A program made the position numbers and the translations under genes. Below, in pieces: positions 26,068-36,224 of a DNA stretch of 64,000 bases. The DNA lies in the NCBI RefSeq assembly GCF_014841105.1, contig NZ_JACYWE010000005.1, positions 1 through 64,000 on the forward strand, read 5' to 3'. Each line of letters starts with the position of its first letter. Position 1 is the stretch's first letter. The notes below the pieces were generated by a model, which saw only the letters and a list, made by a program, of their open reading frames with translations, searched no databases and was not told where the DNA came from. The DNA comes from Lolliginicoccus lacisalsi. Its GTDB lineage: Bacteria; Actinomycetota; Actinomycetes; Mycobacteriales; Mycobacteriaceae.

Positions 26068-26723
26068 ACATGCACAAGACCGGAGCGGCAGCGACGGCAG
26101 TGACCCCGGTGGTGCTCGCCGGAGCCCTGCTCTGGCACCCGCCAATCCCAGGGCGCCTGCCCGACAGCGCGGCTGTTGCCGAGCACATAGCCGAGCACCC
26201 GACTGTCTGGGGCCTGTCGCACATCGCGCTCGCCGTGGCATCGGCTTTCCTCATCGTCGCGTTCGCCGCCATCCACAGCTATCTGCGTGATGCGGGGGAC
26301 CGCTGGCTCAGTTCAGCCGGATTCGGTCTCATCGTCCTCGGCAGCCTGGGGTACGCGCTCCTGCCCGGCATGGAGTTCGGTCCCCTCGCGGCGCACGAGG
26401 CCGGCGCGGATGCCGAAGCAGTCCAGGACGCGCTGATGACGTGGTTCAAACCGGTGCTGCTTATCAGCGGCGTGGCGTTCCTGCTCGGCGTCGCTGGTTT
26501 CGCGGCCGCCATCAAGCGCACCGGGGCGCTAGGCCGGATCGAGGGCACGATCGCGGTGATCGCGCTGATCGTGTTCGCCGCGTCCCGGATCATCCCCATC
26601 GGCATCGCGCAGTTCTATGTGCAGCCCTTGGCCGCTGCTGTCGCGCTCTGGCTGCTTGCCACCGCGATGTGGGCAGCCACCGAGCACCGCCAGGAGCACC
26701 AGATGGCGGGGACGAGGCTATGA
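26064..26723 (+). CDS. five-helix integral membrane protein
   Basis: 219 residues from ATG 26064, preceded by a perfect AAGGAGG. About five membrane helices are visible (about 8-27, 51-70, 82-100, 128-150 and 160-205, the last possibly two). It resembles the small DUF4386-like membrane proteins but I cannot name a family with confidence. It is translationally coupled to the methyltransferase. Confidence 0.75.
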   Translation: MNMHKTGAAATAVTPVVLAGALLWHPPIPGRLPDSAAVAEHIAEHPTVWGLSHIALAVASAFLIVAFAAIHSYLRDAGDRWLSSAGFGLIVLGSLGYALLPGMEFGPLAAHEAGADAEAVQDALMTWFKPVLLISGVAFLLGVAGFAAAIKRTGALGRIEGTIAVIALIVFAASRIIPIGIAQFYVQPLAAAVALWLLATAMWAATEHRQEHQMAGTRL

Positions 26724-26748
26724 CAACGGACAGGTGATCTCGCAGGCT

Positions 26749-26795
26749 CCAGCCGCGCGCTCGCCAGTGGACCACCCACCCCGAGCGCGCGCTGG
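26749..26795. terminator. GC-rich hairpin between convergent genes
   Basis: CGCGCGCTCG (26754-26763) pairs with CGAGCGCGCG (26782-26791), with an extra CCAG/CTGG pair outside one bulged base. It sits in the 82-bp gap between the membrane protein and upp and could terminate both transcripts. Confidence 0.6.
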
Positions 26796-26805
26796 GGATG
26801 CCCGG

Positions 26806-27435
26806 CTACCGCGTCCCGAAGATGCGGTCGCCAGCGTCGCCGAGGCCGGGCCGGATGTAGCCATGCTCGTCGAGCTCGCGGTCGATCGCGGCGGTGTAGA
26901 TCGGCACGTCAGGGGGCGCCCGGTGCAGCCCCTCGATGCCCTCGGGGCAGGTCAGCAGGCACACGAACTTGATCGACCGGGGCGCGAGCTCCTTGATCCG
27001 CTCGATCGCCGCGCGGGCGGTATTGCCGGTGGCGAGCATCGGGTCGATCACCACGATGTCGCGCTCATGCAGCTCGTCGGGCATCTTGAAGTAGTACTCG
27101 ACCGCCACCAGCGTCTTGGGCTGGCGATACAGCCCGATGTGGCCCACGCGTGCCCCCGGCACGACGCGAAGCATGCCTTCGAGGATGCCGGTGCCCGCCC
27201 GCAGGATCGGCACGAGCACGACCTTCTTGCCGTCGATGACATTGCCGGTGGTCGCTTCGAGAGGAGTCTCGATGTCGACCGGCTGGACGGGGAAGTCGCG
27301 CAGCACCTCGTAGGCCATGAGCATGGAGATCTCATCGAGCAGCTGCCGGAAGTTCTTCGTCGAAGTCTCCTTGCGCCGCATCAGCGTCAGCTTGTGCGCG
27401 ATGAGCGGATGGTCGATCACATTGACAGTGCCCAT
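26806..27435 (-). CDS. upp: uracil phosphoribosyltransferase
   Basis: 209 residues, the normal UPRT length. The PRPP-binding loop is [10 protein letters not shown] (131-140). The uracil-binding C-terminus is [16 protein letters not shown]. It converts uracil and PRPP to UMP. Here it is the last gene of a three-gene set (GTP cyclohydrolase II-like, DUF1688, UPRT) that matches the URC pathway of uracil degradation, in which UPRT (URC6/FUR1 in yeast) acts on uracil before ring opening. Thirteen bases separate it from the DUF1688 gene. Confidence 0.96.
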   Translation of the reverse strand: MGTVNVIDHPLIAHKLTLMRRKETSTKNFRQLLDEISMLMAYEVLRDFPVQPVDIETPLEATTGNVIDGKKVVLVPILRAGTGILEGMLRVVPGARVGHIGLYRQPKTLVAVEYYFKMPDELHERDIVVIDPMLATGNTARAAIERIKELAPRSIKFVCLLTCPEGIEGLHRAPPDVPIYTAAIDRELDEHGYIRPGLGDAGDRIFGTR

Positions 27436-27448
27436 GGTGTGCTCCTTG

Positions 27449-28631
27449 CTAGAAGACCGAGCCGTCGCTGGCGATCGATAGGGGTGGCAATCCGCCGCGC
27501 AAGCGCTGCGCCGAGGCACGTCCCGCCGCCCACGTGCCACCTTCGAGCACGCACGCCAGCGGAAGCTGCTCCGCGCCCAGGCCGAGGCGGGAGCGAACCC
27601 GCGGGGCGAGCTCGTCGAGCAAGGCAACCGTCAGCGCGCGCCACTCCACGATGAGCTCATCGCCGACGCTCCAGCTCCGTGCCGCGAGCGCAGGATCGCG
27701 CAGCCGCAGCACCCCAGTGTCGAGCAGCAAGCCACCGTTGCGGTACTCGGGCAGGCCCGTCAGCTCATCGAGGCCGGTCACCGCCACCCCGGCCTGCTCG
27801 AGCGGCTCGATCAGCGAGTAGGCGAGCCACTGCGACAGCTTGTGCAATGGCATCCAGCCGCGCGTCAGGCCCGCGCCGGCGATGGCTTCGTGGCGCCAGC
27901 AGTCACCGAGCGGCACGTCACCGATCGTGTTGCCGGACAGCCAGATGCCTGATAGCCCATCGAGCACACGGTCGAGCACATCGTGGGCGGATGCCGCGGC
28001 GATCCCCGCGAAGAGCTCGCTGGGGCGGCCGGCGAGGGACAGCGCATCGCCGAGCCGGTGCAGCAGCCGCACCCGTCCGTCAAGCCCGACGAGGGGGTTG
28101 GCGGGAGTGACCTGGAATGCCTCGGCCAGCCCCGCGCCGGTCAGGTCCCACAGGCCGACCACGTCTACCTGCCACGGGTTCGCCGGGTCGCTGGAGAACA
28201 GGCCATCGTTGAACGCATGCCAGCTCGCTACGGCCAGGCCCTCGGACCGGGCGAGGACCTGGCCACTCGATTGCTCGACGTACGTCCACTCGGGTCCCGC
28301 GCCGGCGTCGAGGAGGACGCTGACCACGACAAGGTCGATCATCGACGCGGCGCGCGCCCAGGGATCGAGTCCGGCGAGGCGCTCGTGCAGGCCAGCGATC
28401 CGGTCGACCCCGCCAGCCTCGAAGTGACGCCACCTGCTGTGATAGGGGATCTCCAGGCTGGGGTAGCGCTCTCGGGTGACCGCGGCAACGTCGGTGGTGG
28501 CATTCTCCAGCGCGTCGTCATCAACGTCGAACCAGCTCGAGCGACCATCCCGGGCCCGCTGCAGCAGGTGATGGGCACGCTCCCGGATGGCGCGCGTCGA
28601 TCGCAGCGCCGCGGCCGCGCGCGCGGGGGTC

Positions 28632-28639
<8 letters not shown>
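27449..28639 (-). CDS. DUF1688 (URC4/Urg3-type) uracil-catabolism protein
   Basis: 396 residues matching the DUF1688 family: [20 protein letters not shown] near the N-terminus, then [38 protein letters not shown] and [12 protein letters not shown]-like [15 protein letters not shown]4/Urg3 is essential for the URC pyrimidine-degradation route in yeasts, but its reaction is not firmly known. It overlaps the upstream GTP cyclohydrolase II-like gene by eight bases, so the proteins are made together. Confidence 0.9.
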
Positions 28640-29912
<1,273 letters not shown>

Positions 29913-30024
29913 GGTGCCCCCTGGTCATTGATCCCGGCCGCGCGGAGGATAGGACTCAACGATACTGGGTTGGCAGGGGCAATGCGCACGACGAGGCATT
30001 GCGGACACGGAAGGGAGCCATCGA

Positions 30025-30483
30025 GTGATTGTCCACCACGAATCGATCGTCGACGCACCGATCGAGCAGGTGTGGGCCCGTGTGGTGAGCCCCGAGGGCA
30101 TCAACGACGAGATGCGGCCGTGGCTGACGATGAGCCTGCCGCTCGGTACCGAGCACAGGACGATCGACACGGTCACGGTCGGCGCACCGCTCGGCAAGGC
30201 GTGGCTGCGGCTGTTCGGCGTGGTGCCCTTCGACTTCGACGACCTGATGATCGCCGAGCTCGACCCGGGCCGGCGGTTCCACGAGAAGTCCACGATGCTG
30301 AGCATGAGGCGGTGGGAGCACGAACGAGTGCTCGCCCCCGCCGCTGGTGGACGCACCCTCGTGCGTGATCGGATCACCCTTGTTCCCAGGGTCGCGCTCC
30401 GTCCGGCCACTAGATTGATCGGATACGTCCTGAATGCCTTTTTCGCCCACCGGCATCGGCGGTTGCAGCAACACTTTGGCTAG
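30025..30483 (+). CDS. SRPBCC-type hydrophobic-ligand-binding protein
   Basis: 152 residues from GTG 30025, with GAAGGGAG upstream. The opening HHESIVDAPIEQVWARVVSPEG is the typical SRPBCC first strand and helix, and RWEHERVLAPAAGG, LVRDRITLVP are the central strands. A short C-terminal helix is rich in Arg and aromatic residues (FFAHRHRRLQQHF). Divergent from the URC operon. Ligand unknown. Confidence 0.75.
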   Translation: MIVHHESIVDAPIEQVWARVVSPEGINDEMRPWLTMSLPLGTEHRTIDTVTVGAPLGKAWLRLFGVVPFDFDDLMIAELDPGRRFHEKSTMLSMRRWEHERVLAPAAGGRTLVRDRITLVPRVALRPATRLIGYVLNAFFAHRHRRLQQHFG

Positions 30484-30551
30484 CGCGCTCGCCTTCGATC
30501 AAGCTGCGCGGCGCAGAAGCGACCGCACCAGGCCTGGACCCTCGGGAATGA

Positions 30552-30571
30552 TGGCCAGCCCCACCTGGCCA
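30552..30571. terminator. short hairpin between convergent genes
   Basis: TGGCCAG (30552-30558) and CTGGCCA (30565-30571) pair perfectly around CCCCAC. It lies in the 122-bp gap between the SRPBCC gene and the frameshifted VOC gene, which converge here. No other gene is seen in the gap. Confidence 0.5.
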
Positions 30572-30605
30572 GCGTGTGGGCAACGGTCAAGCGCCTCGCC
30601 AGCGG

Positions 30606-31453
30606 CTACGCGTTCTCGGGCGCGAACTGGCTGGCACTAAAGACAGCTCCAGCGGGGTCACGCAGCACGGACATCCGGACCCACGGCGCATCGGTGGGTG
30701 GCAGCACGACCGCGCCACCAAGCTCGACAGCCCTCGCGGCGGTGGCATCAGCGTCCTCGACCGCGAAGGTGATGCCCCAGTGTGGCTGGGTGTCCGCATC
30801 GTCAGGATCAATGAGGTTCAGGCTCGCGACGACGTTCTCGAACCCCGCGGGGCCACCCATCTCGGCGATCATCTCGGCATGGCCGGGAGTGAGCAGGTCA
30901 AGGTGGTCGCCGTACCCGGGGAGGGTCCACATCTGGCCACCGGGCCCGAGATCGATGCTCTCCCAGCCAAAGACCGCGTTGTAGAACTGCTTGGCCGCCT
31001 CGAGATCCCGGCTGTACAGGTCGTTGAAGTTCACGGCGCCATGCTCGTTCACCACGGCAGCACCACGATGCGCGTGCGCCTCCCAGACCATGAAGCGCGC
31101 GCCCTCGCGGTCGGCGCATATTGCCATCCGCCCTGGCCGGGCACATCCGAGGGCCCGAACGCCACGGTGCCGCCCGCTTCGGTGACCCGGCCCGCGGTCA
31201 CGTCGGCGCTCTCCACCCACACGTAGGTGTTCCACGTCGGAGAGCACGGTTCGTCCCCGGAACTCATGATCGCGGCGACGTCACCACCGGCGAGGCGGCC
31301 GATCAGGTACTTCGAGGGCGCGCCCGGCGGCATCGCATCCTCGCACTGCCAGCCGAAAAGCCCGCCGTAGAACTCGGCGGCGGCATCCGGATCTGGCTGG
31401 CTGGTGTCGGCCCAGCAGGGCACTCCCGGGATGTAGCGATCAAGCGCGGTCAT
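30606..31453 (-). pseudogene. two-domain VOC (glyoxalase/dioxygenase-fold) protein, frameshifted
   Basis: From ATG 31453 (upstream GGAAG) the frame reads MTALDRYIPGVPCWADTSQP through a first VOC module (AAEFYGGLFGWQ, WVESADVTAGRV). Near 31129-31137 it runs out of frame. A missing base in the GGCCAGGGCGG stretch would reconnect it to RMAICADREGARFMVWEAHA and the second module (AAKQFYNAVFGWESI, PHWGITFAVEDADATA), ending at 30606. Restored, it would be about 282 residues, normal for tandem VOC proteins of the hydroxylase-like type. One base separates it from being intact, so it is either a very recent mutation or a sequencing error. Confidence 0.8.
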
Positions 31454-31581
31454 GGCGCTTCCTTCCACGTCGTTGGATGACAGTATTCATTCTGTACCCG
31501 GGCTCCGACAAGAAAGCCGGGGACAATTCACCCGGCGGCCACGTAGCCTCGGGCGCAGGCAGTCACACTCGGGCCAAGGCA

Positions 31582-31593
31582 GTCACTAGTGAC
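31582..31593. promoter_or_regulatory. perfect 12-bp palindrome upstream of the secreted-protein gene
   Basis: GTCACTAGTGAC is a perfect palindrome 16 bp before the ATG at 31610. GGCAGTCAC also occurs twice just upstream (about 31558 and 31578). It is a possible operator. The regulator is unknown. Confidence 0.4.
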
Positions 31594-31609
31594 CACGAAT
31601 CGGGGAGCC

Positions 31610-32074
31610 ATGGACATCTCACGCACCGCCGCCACCGTCGGCGCAGCCCTCCTCGTGCCCCTCGCAACGGGCATCAGCACTGCAGCGGCAGATCCGATCG
31701 GCGCCCTCCAGTTGCCAGCCCACAGCCTCGTGGTGTCCGGCCTCGTCGTGCCCGGCATCCACGGCGCCGCGGTCACCGTCGCGAGCGTGGGTCCCGGCGT
31801 GGTCACCTTCGCGGCACCCACGCGGCCCGAGGCATGCGCCACGACCTACGGTGGCGCGCTCGTGCGCATCGACTACCTCAACGTCGCTACCGGCGCCGCG
31901 GGCACCACGACGGTGCGGCCGTGCACGAACTTCCTCGATCCCACCCCGGAGACCGCCACCGTGCATACCGGTCCGGGCCCGGTTCTGTTCACCATCGGCG
32001 TCACCGGCTCGGCCTACCGGCCCTCCGCCGGGCAGCCGTCGATACCCGGTGTAGGAACGTTCACCGCGCCCTAG
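31610..32074 (+). CDS. small exported protein of unknown function
   Basis: 154 residues from ATG 31610, with CGGGGAG upstream (a GTG at 31589 is also in frame). A Sec signal is clear: a short basic start, a hydrophobic stretch (VGAALLVPLATGI) and an Ala-rich cleavage region (STAAADP). The mature part is about 125 residues with one likely disulphide pair (EACATTYGG and VRPCTNF), rich in Val, Thr and Gly and probably all-beta. I do not recognise a family. Confidence 0.7.
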   Translation: MDISRTAATVGAALLVPLATGISTAAADPIGALQLPAHSLVVSGLVVPGIHGAAVTVASVGPGVVTFAAPTRPEACATTYGGALVRIDYLNVATGAAGTTTVRPCTNFLDPTPETATVHTGPGPVLFTIGVTGSAYRPSAGQPSIPGVGTFTAP

Positions 32075-32087
32075 CGGCGGAACGCGC

Positions 32088-32120
32088 TTGACCTTGACCC
32101 GATGGCAAGGTTTCTACTGT
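32088..32120 (+). promoter_or_regulatory. MerR-type promoter with long spacer and dyad
   Basis: ACCTTG (32091-32096) and CAAGGT (32106-32111) form an inverted repeat of 21 bp overall, the same length and outer bases as CueR-type dyads. It lies between a TTGACC (32088-32093) and TCTACT (32113-32118), a 19-bp spacer as used by MerR-regulated promoters. The MerR gene is the second gene of the downstream operon, so autoregulation is expected. Confidence 0.7.
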
Positions 32121-32141
32121 CCGGTAGAGGAGGTGGCCGCT

Positions 32142-32813
32142 ATGACAACTGCCGACCACGAACTGGACGCCCGCCTGATCGACGCGCTTAGCGATGCTCG
32201 CTCGTCCACACGGCTCCGGGCCGCGCTGATGGCCGGTACGCATCCTGGCGCGAGGCTCGTCGCGCCACTAGTCGCGCGCTGCGCGATCGAACCGGACTTC
32301 TTCGTCCGCGACATGCTCACCTGGGCCCTCGTCCGGCAACCCGCCGAGACCACCGTGCCGAGACTCCTCGCCGAGCTCGGCTCGGCAACCGCGCAGGCCC
32401 GCGGCCAGGCCTTGCACACGCTGTCCAAGATCGGCGACCCCATCGTGTGGCCAGCGATTCCGCCACTGCTCGATGATGCTGATGACGAGGTCGCGCGCAG
32501 CGCCTGGCGCGCTGCCGTCGCGCTCGTGCCGCCCGGGCACGAAGCCGCCCTGGCCGCGCGACTCGCGGCACACCTCGGACGCGGGGACAACGAGACACGG
32601 CTCAGCCTGAGCCGAGCCCTGATCGTGCTCGGCGACACAGTGCCGTCGCTGCTCAGCGCCGCGACCGGCGACGCGGACCCAGCGGTGCGCGCCCACGCCA
32701 TCGCCACCGAGCAACTGCTGCTCGATCCCGGCAGCGAGTTCGCCACCGCGGTCGAGCATGCCCAGCGCATCGCCCTCACGCAGAGCGCACCAGCGGGGGG
32801 GCCACGATGCTGA
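32142..32813 (+). CDS. HEAT-repeat protein, first gene of the MerR operon
   Basis: 223 residues from ATG 32142, with GAGGAGG eight bases upstream. The protein is built of helical pairs (RLVAPLVARCAIEPDFFVRDMLTW, VPRLLAELGSATAQARGQAL, AIPPLLDDADDEVARSAWRA), the HEAT pattern. No catalytic motif is visible. It overlaps the MerR gene by seven bases. The MerR protein carries the same kind of repeats, so the two could assemble on each other. Role unknown. Confidence 0.82.
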   Translation: MTTADHELDARLIDALSDARSSTRLRAALMAGTHPGARLVAPLVARCAIEPDFFVRDMLTWALVRQPAETTVPRLLAELGSATAQARGQALHTLSKIGDPIVWPAIPPLLDDADDEVARSAWRAAVALVPPGHEAALAARLAAHLGRGDNETRLSLSRALIVLGDTVPSLLSAATGDADPAVRAHAIATEQLLLDPGSEFATAVEHAQRIALTQSAPAGGPRC

Positions 32814-33835
32814 TCGGCGAGGTCTCCCAGCACTCGGGGGTCAGCACGCGCATGCTGCGGCACTACGAGTCCCTGGGCCTGGTCACCCCAACAGGCCGCA
32901 CCCCGGGCGGCTACCGCGAGTACTCCCGCGCGGACATCCAGCGGATCCTGCACGTGGAGAGCCTCCGGTCGCTCGGGCTCTCGCTGCGCGATGTCCAGCG
33001 CGCGCTCGACGATCCAGCGTTCGCGCCGTCCACGCTGTTCGCGGACCTGATCCGCCGGACGCGGCAGCGAATCGACCGCGAGCAGGAACTGCTCGCGCGG
33101 TTGCGCAAGGTCGAAGCTTCGGACCCGGCCCAATGGGGAGATGTGCTGAGCATCATCAAGCTGCTGCGCGCCCTCGGCTCGGAGCACCCAGCCCTGCGCC
33201 AGCAAGCCGTCCTCTCCGCGACCCACCGCGCTCGCTTCCCCGTCGAGGTGCTCGCCGAGTCCGCTCTCGCCGAGCCCGACCCGAATGTCGCGGGAGCCCT
33301 CATGTGGGCGCTCGCGAGAGCGGGCGTGGACGGACTGGCCGGCGTCGCGCCCGGCCTTGCCGCGCCCGATGCCGCGACACGGCGGCGCGCGGCAGAGGCC
33401 ATTGCCGCCGTACCGGGCCCCGAAGCGATCGGCCTGCTCGAGGTCGCGCTCGCGGACACCGATGACAGGGTCCGCGCCCGCGCGGCGCTCGAGCTCGGGG
33501 CGCGCGGGCAACTGGCGGCGTTGCCCACGCTGATCGACATGGTGATCGAGGGGGTAAGCGATGTGGAGGCCGCGGAGAAGCTCGGAGCACTCGCGGTCAG
33601 CCCCAGCACCGCCGAGCAGATCGTGGGCACCCTCGTCGCCGCGCTCGGCAGCGACCCAGGCCCGCGCGAGCGCCTGCGCCTTGCCCAGGCGCTCGCCGAG
33701 ATCCCCGGCGCTGCCCCCGCGCGCGAGCTGGTCCGGATGACGCAGGACGACGATCGCTCCGTCGCGCTCACCGCCATGGCGATCCTCGCCGACCGCGATC
33801 CCCCCGAGCGGGGCGCGCGATCTCCCGGCAAGTGA
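32807..33835 (+). CDS. MerR-family regulator fused to a HEAT-repeat domain
   Basis: 342 residues. The N-terminal 70 residues are a MerR winged helix (LIGEVSQHSGVSTRMLRHYE, GYREYSRADIQRILHVESL) followed by a dimerisation helix (RTRQRIDREQELLARLRKV). Instead of a metal or drug pocket, residues about 115-325 are HEAT repeats (ALRQQAVLSA, VAGALMWALARAGVDGLAG, RVRARAALELGARGQLAALP). It lacks a Cys metal site. The likely input is a protein or peptide bound by the repeats. It probably acts on the promoter at 32088. Confidence 0.87.
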   Translation: MLIGEVSQHSGVSTRMLRHYESLGLVTPTGRTPGGYREYSRADIQRILHVESLRSLGLSLRDVQRALDDPAFAPSTLFADLIRRTRQRIDREQELLARLRKVEASDPAQWGDVLSIIKLLRALGSEHPALRQQAVLSATHRARFPVEVLAESALAEPDPNVAGALMWALARAGVDGLAGVAPGLAAPDAATRRRAAEAIAAVPGPEAIGLLEVALADTDDRVRARAALELGARGQLAALPTLIDMVIEGVSDVEAAEKLGALAVSPSTAEQIVGTLVAALGSDPGPRERLRLAQALAEIPGAAPARELVRMTQDDDRSVALTAMAILADRDPPERGARSPGK

Positions 33836-33923
33836 CCCGCGCCCGCGGCTGGTGCGCTGGGCTCGCGGCACCAGGATCTTCGGGGTCATGCTGCGGCACA
33901 TGACGCTCGCCGGTACCGTCCAG

Positions 33924-33941
33924 TAATATGACAAACTGTCA
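33924..33941 (+). promoter_or_regulatory. candidate promoter and operator of the polysaccharide operon
   Basis: TAATAT at 33924-33929 is a good -10, with ATGACG/TGACGC 17-19 bp upstream as a weak -35. The dyad TGACA-AAC-TGTCA at 33929-33941 overlaps the expected start site, 23 bp before the ATG of the GH26 gene. A repressor could bind here. Confidence 0.5.
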
Positions 33942-33964
33942 CTTCGCCGGCGGGAGAGGAGTCG

Positions 33965-34978
33965 ATGAGCCCGTCCTTCTCAACGCTGAGGCGCGGATCC
34001 AATAGCGGAGCGAGCCTCCTCATCGCCGCCTCGATCCTCCTGCTGGCGCCTATCGTGGCGTGCGCGGCACCAGCGCGAGGCAACGACTGCTCCGATGCGC
34101 CCCCTCATGCCCTCAACGACGACTGCCTGCGGTTCGGCATCAGCAACCCAGGAGGACCAGCGGCGCTCGACGAGCTCGAGCGCGCGCGGCAGTCCGCTGG
34201 CCAGCCACCAACACTCATTCTCTCGTTCTCCGATTTCACCGCCCCACCACCGATCCACGATCTCGACGCGGCCGTGTCGTTCGGGGCTGAACCGGTCGTG
34301 ACATGGGAGCCCTGGCACTGGCTTGGCGAGGGCGAGCACGACAACGCGGCCTTCTCGCTGCGGTCCATCGCGGACGGGCTGCATGACGACTACCTGTACA
34401 GCTGGGCGGACCAGCTCGCTGCCTGGGGAAGCACTGTGTACCTGCGCTTCGCGCACGAGGCGAACGGCACATGGTATCCGTGGAGCGTCGAGCAGGGAAC
34501 CAGCGCGCATACCTATGTGGCAGCGTGGCGCCATATCCACGATCTCTTCGCCTCGAAGGGGGCGAGCAACGTCAAATGGATCTGGTCGCCGAACGTCTCG
34601 TTCCCGGGCAGCTCACCGATCGCGGACCTGTACCCCGGCGATCGCTTCGTCGATGTCATTGGGCTTGATGGATACAACTGGGGCACCACCCATCCATGGA
34701 CCCGCTGGATCGACCCCACGAGCCTGTTCGGCCCGACGCTCGATGAGCTGCGCGCGATCGCGCCCGGCAAGCCCATCGTGATAACCGAGGTGGGCAGCGC
34801 CGAAGCGGGCGGATCCAAGCCCGAGTGGATCCGCGAGCTCATTGCCCTGCTGGACGAGGAGGAATCCGTCGCGGCATTCATCTGGTTTGATCACGACAAG
34901 GAAGCAGATTGGCGATTCTCCAGCACCCCGGAAGCCGCAGCAGCATTCGCCGGCGCACTCCACGAAAGGCTCCGCTGA
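33965..34978 (+). CDS. GH26-family glycoside hydrolase lipoprotein
   Basis: 337 residues. A signal peptide ends in a lipobox IVAC with Cys33, so it should be anchored on the outer face of the membrane. The fold is a TIM barrel of the GH26 (beta-mannanase) clan: catalytic acid/base Glu165 (YLRFAHEANGTWYPW) and nucleophile Glu275 (IVITEVGS). It is the first gene of an operon with a processive glycosyltransferase. In many exopolysaccharide operons a secreted glycosidase trims or releases the polymer, so a beta-mannan-like or mixed beta-linked polymer is a reasonable guess. Confidence 0.88.
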   Translation: MSPSFSTLRRGSNSGASLLIAASILLLAPIVACAAPARGNDCSDAPPHALNDDCLRFGISNPGGPAALDELERARQSAGQPPTLILSFSDFTAPPPIHDLDAAVSFGAEPVVTWEPWHWLGEGEHDNAAFSLRSIADGLHDDYLYSWADQLAAWGSTVYLRFAHEANGTWYPWSVEQGTSAHTYVAAWRHIHDLFASKGASNVKWIWSPNVSFPGSSPIADLYPGDRFVDVIGLDGYNWGTTHPWTRWIDPTSLFGPTLDELRAIAPGKPIVITEVGSAEAGGSKPEWIRELIALLDEEESVAAFIWFDHDKEADWRFSSTPEAAAAFAGALHERLR

Positions 34979-34979
34979 C

Positions 34980-36224
34980 ATGACCTCGTTCGCGACGGAG
35001 ATACCCCAGGATGTCGATCGGCGACGCGTGCGAGCGGTCGAGCAGCTCAATCTGCTGGACACGCCACGGGAAGATCGCTTCGACCACATCACGAGGATCG
35101 CGCGACGCGTGTTCAACGTGCCGATGTCGACGGTTTCGCTCATCGACCGCGACCGCCAGTGGTTCAAGTCGGCCCAGGGGCTCGACCTCGTGGAAGTGCC
35201 TCGCGATATGACCATCTGCCAGACAACGATCGCGCGCAGCTACACCAGGCCCACCGACCCAGCGCTCATCGTGACCGATGCGAGCGAAGTCGCCCAGTTC
35301 GCTTCTCTGCCAGGCGTGGGCGGGGAGGACGGCATCCGGTTCTATGCGGGGTTCCCGCTCTACGGCCCCGGGGGCCACCCGGTCGGTGTCTTCTGCATCT
35401 ACGACACCCGGCCACGCACCCTTGATGCCCAGGAACTCGACGCGTTCAAGGATGTTGCCGCCTGGGCGCAGCGCGAGCTCGAGCGCTCCGAGGACCTCGT
35501 GCGCGCGGCCGAGGTCCAGCGCGAGCTGCTGCCAGCCGGCAACCTCGCGGTCGATGGCTACGACATCGCTGGCGCGTGCGTCCCCGCATACGCGGTCGGT
35601 GGGGACTTCTACGATCACTACCGCACGCGGCGCGGCGTGATCGTCTCGGTGTGCGACTTGATGGGCAAGGGCATGGGTGCTGCGATCCTCGCCGCATCGG
35701 TACGCTCGGCCCTCCGGGGCGTCTCCCGCGCGCTGGACGCGGCAACGGCGGAGACCGACCTCGCGTGGGTGATGGGCGCGGCCGCCGCCCAGCTAGCTGA
35801 CGACTTCGACCGGACAGCCCGCTTCGCCACCGTGTTCCACGCCCTGCTCGACCCCGCGACCGGCGTCGTCGAGTATGTCGACGCCGGGCATGGGCTGGCC
35901 GCGGTGCGGAAGGCCGACGGGACGGTACAGAGACTGGCTGCGGGCGGCCTGCCGCTGGGCGTGGCAGTCGATGGCGGCTGGCAGTCGCAGCGGGTCACGC
36001 TCGAACCGGGCGACATGCTCGTCGTATGCTCCGACGGGATCCTCGACCTGATCGACGAGTCAGGAACCAATGCGAGCGCCGTGCTGCCACTACTGGCGAG
36101 CCAGGCCGGCGGGCCAGGGCAGCTTGTTGCCTCGGCCCGGGGCCTGGCACGCTCCGCCGCGCCCATCGACGACGTCACGATTATCGCCGTCCGGCGAGCT
36201 GCCGACAGCGGGGGAGAACCGTGA
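34980..36224 (+). CDS. GAF-domain PP2C (RsbU/SpoIIE-type) serine phosphatase
   Basis: 414 residues from ATG 34980, one base after the GH26 stop. The GAF domain is at about 20-165 (RFDHITRIARRVFNVPMSTV, FYAGFPLYGPGGHPVGVFCI). A linker helix and the PP2C domain follow at about 175-405. Metal-binding motifs are intact: GGDFYDHY, DLMGKGMGAA, YVDAGHG, CSDGILD and IDDVTIIAVR. It should dephosphorylate the STAS protein encoded downstream when the GAF domain receives its signal. Stop and next start overlap (GTGA). Confidence 0.93.
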   Translation: MTSFATEIPQDVDRRRVRAVEQLNLLDTPREDRFDHITRIARRVFNVPMSTVSLIDRDRQWFKSAQGLDLVEVPRDMTICQTTIARSYTRPTDPALIVTDASEVAQFASLPGVGGEDGIRFYAGFPLYGPGGHPVGVFCIYDTRPRTLDAQELDAFKDVAAWAQRELERSEDLVRAAEVQRELLPAGNLAVDGYDIAGACVPAYAVGGDFYDHYRTRRGVIVSVCDLMGKGMGAAILAASVRSALRGVSRALDAATAETDLAWVMGAAAAQLADDFDRTARFATVFHALLDPATGVVEYVDAGHGLAAVRKADGTVQRLAAGGLPLGVAVDGGWQSQRVTLEPGDMLVVCSDGILDLIDESGTNASAVLPLLASQAGGPGQLVASARGLARSAAPIDDVTIIAVRRAADSGGEP

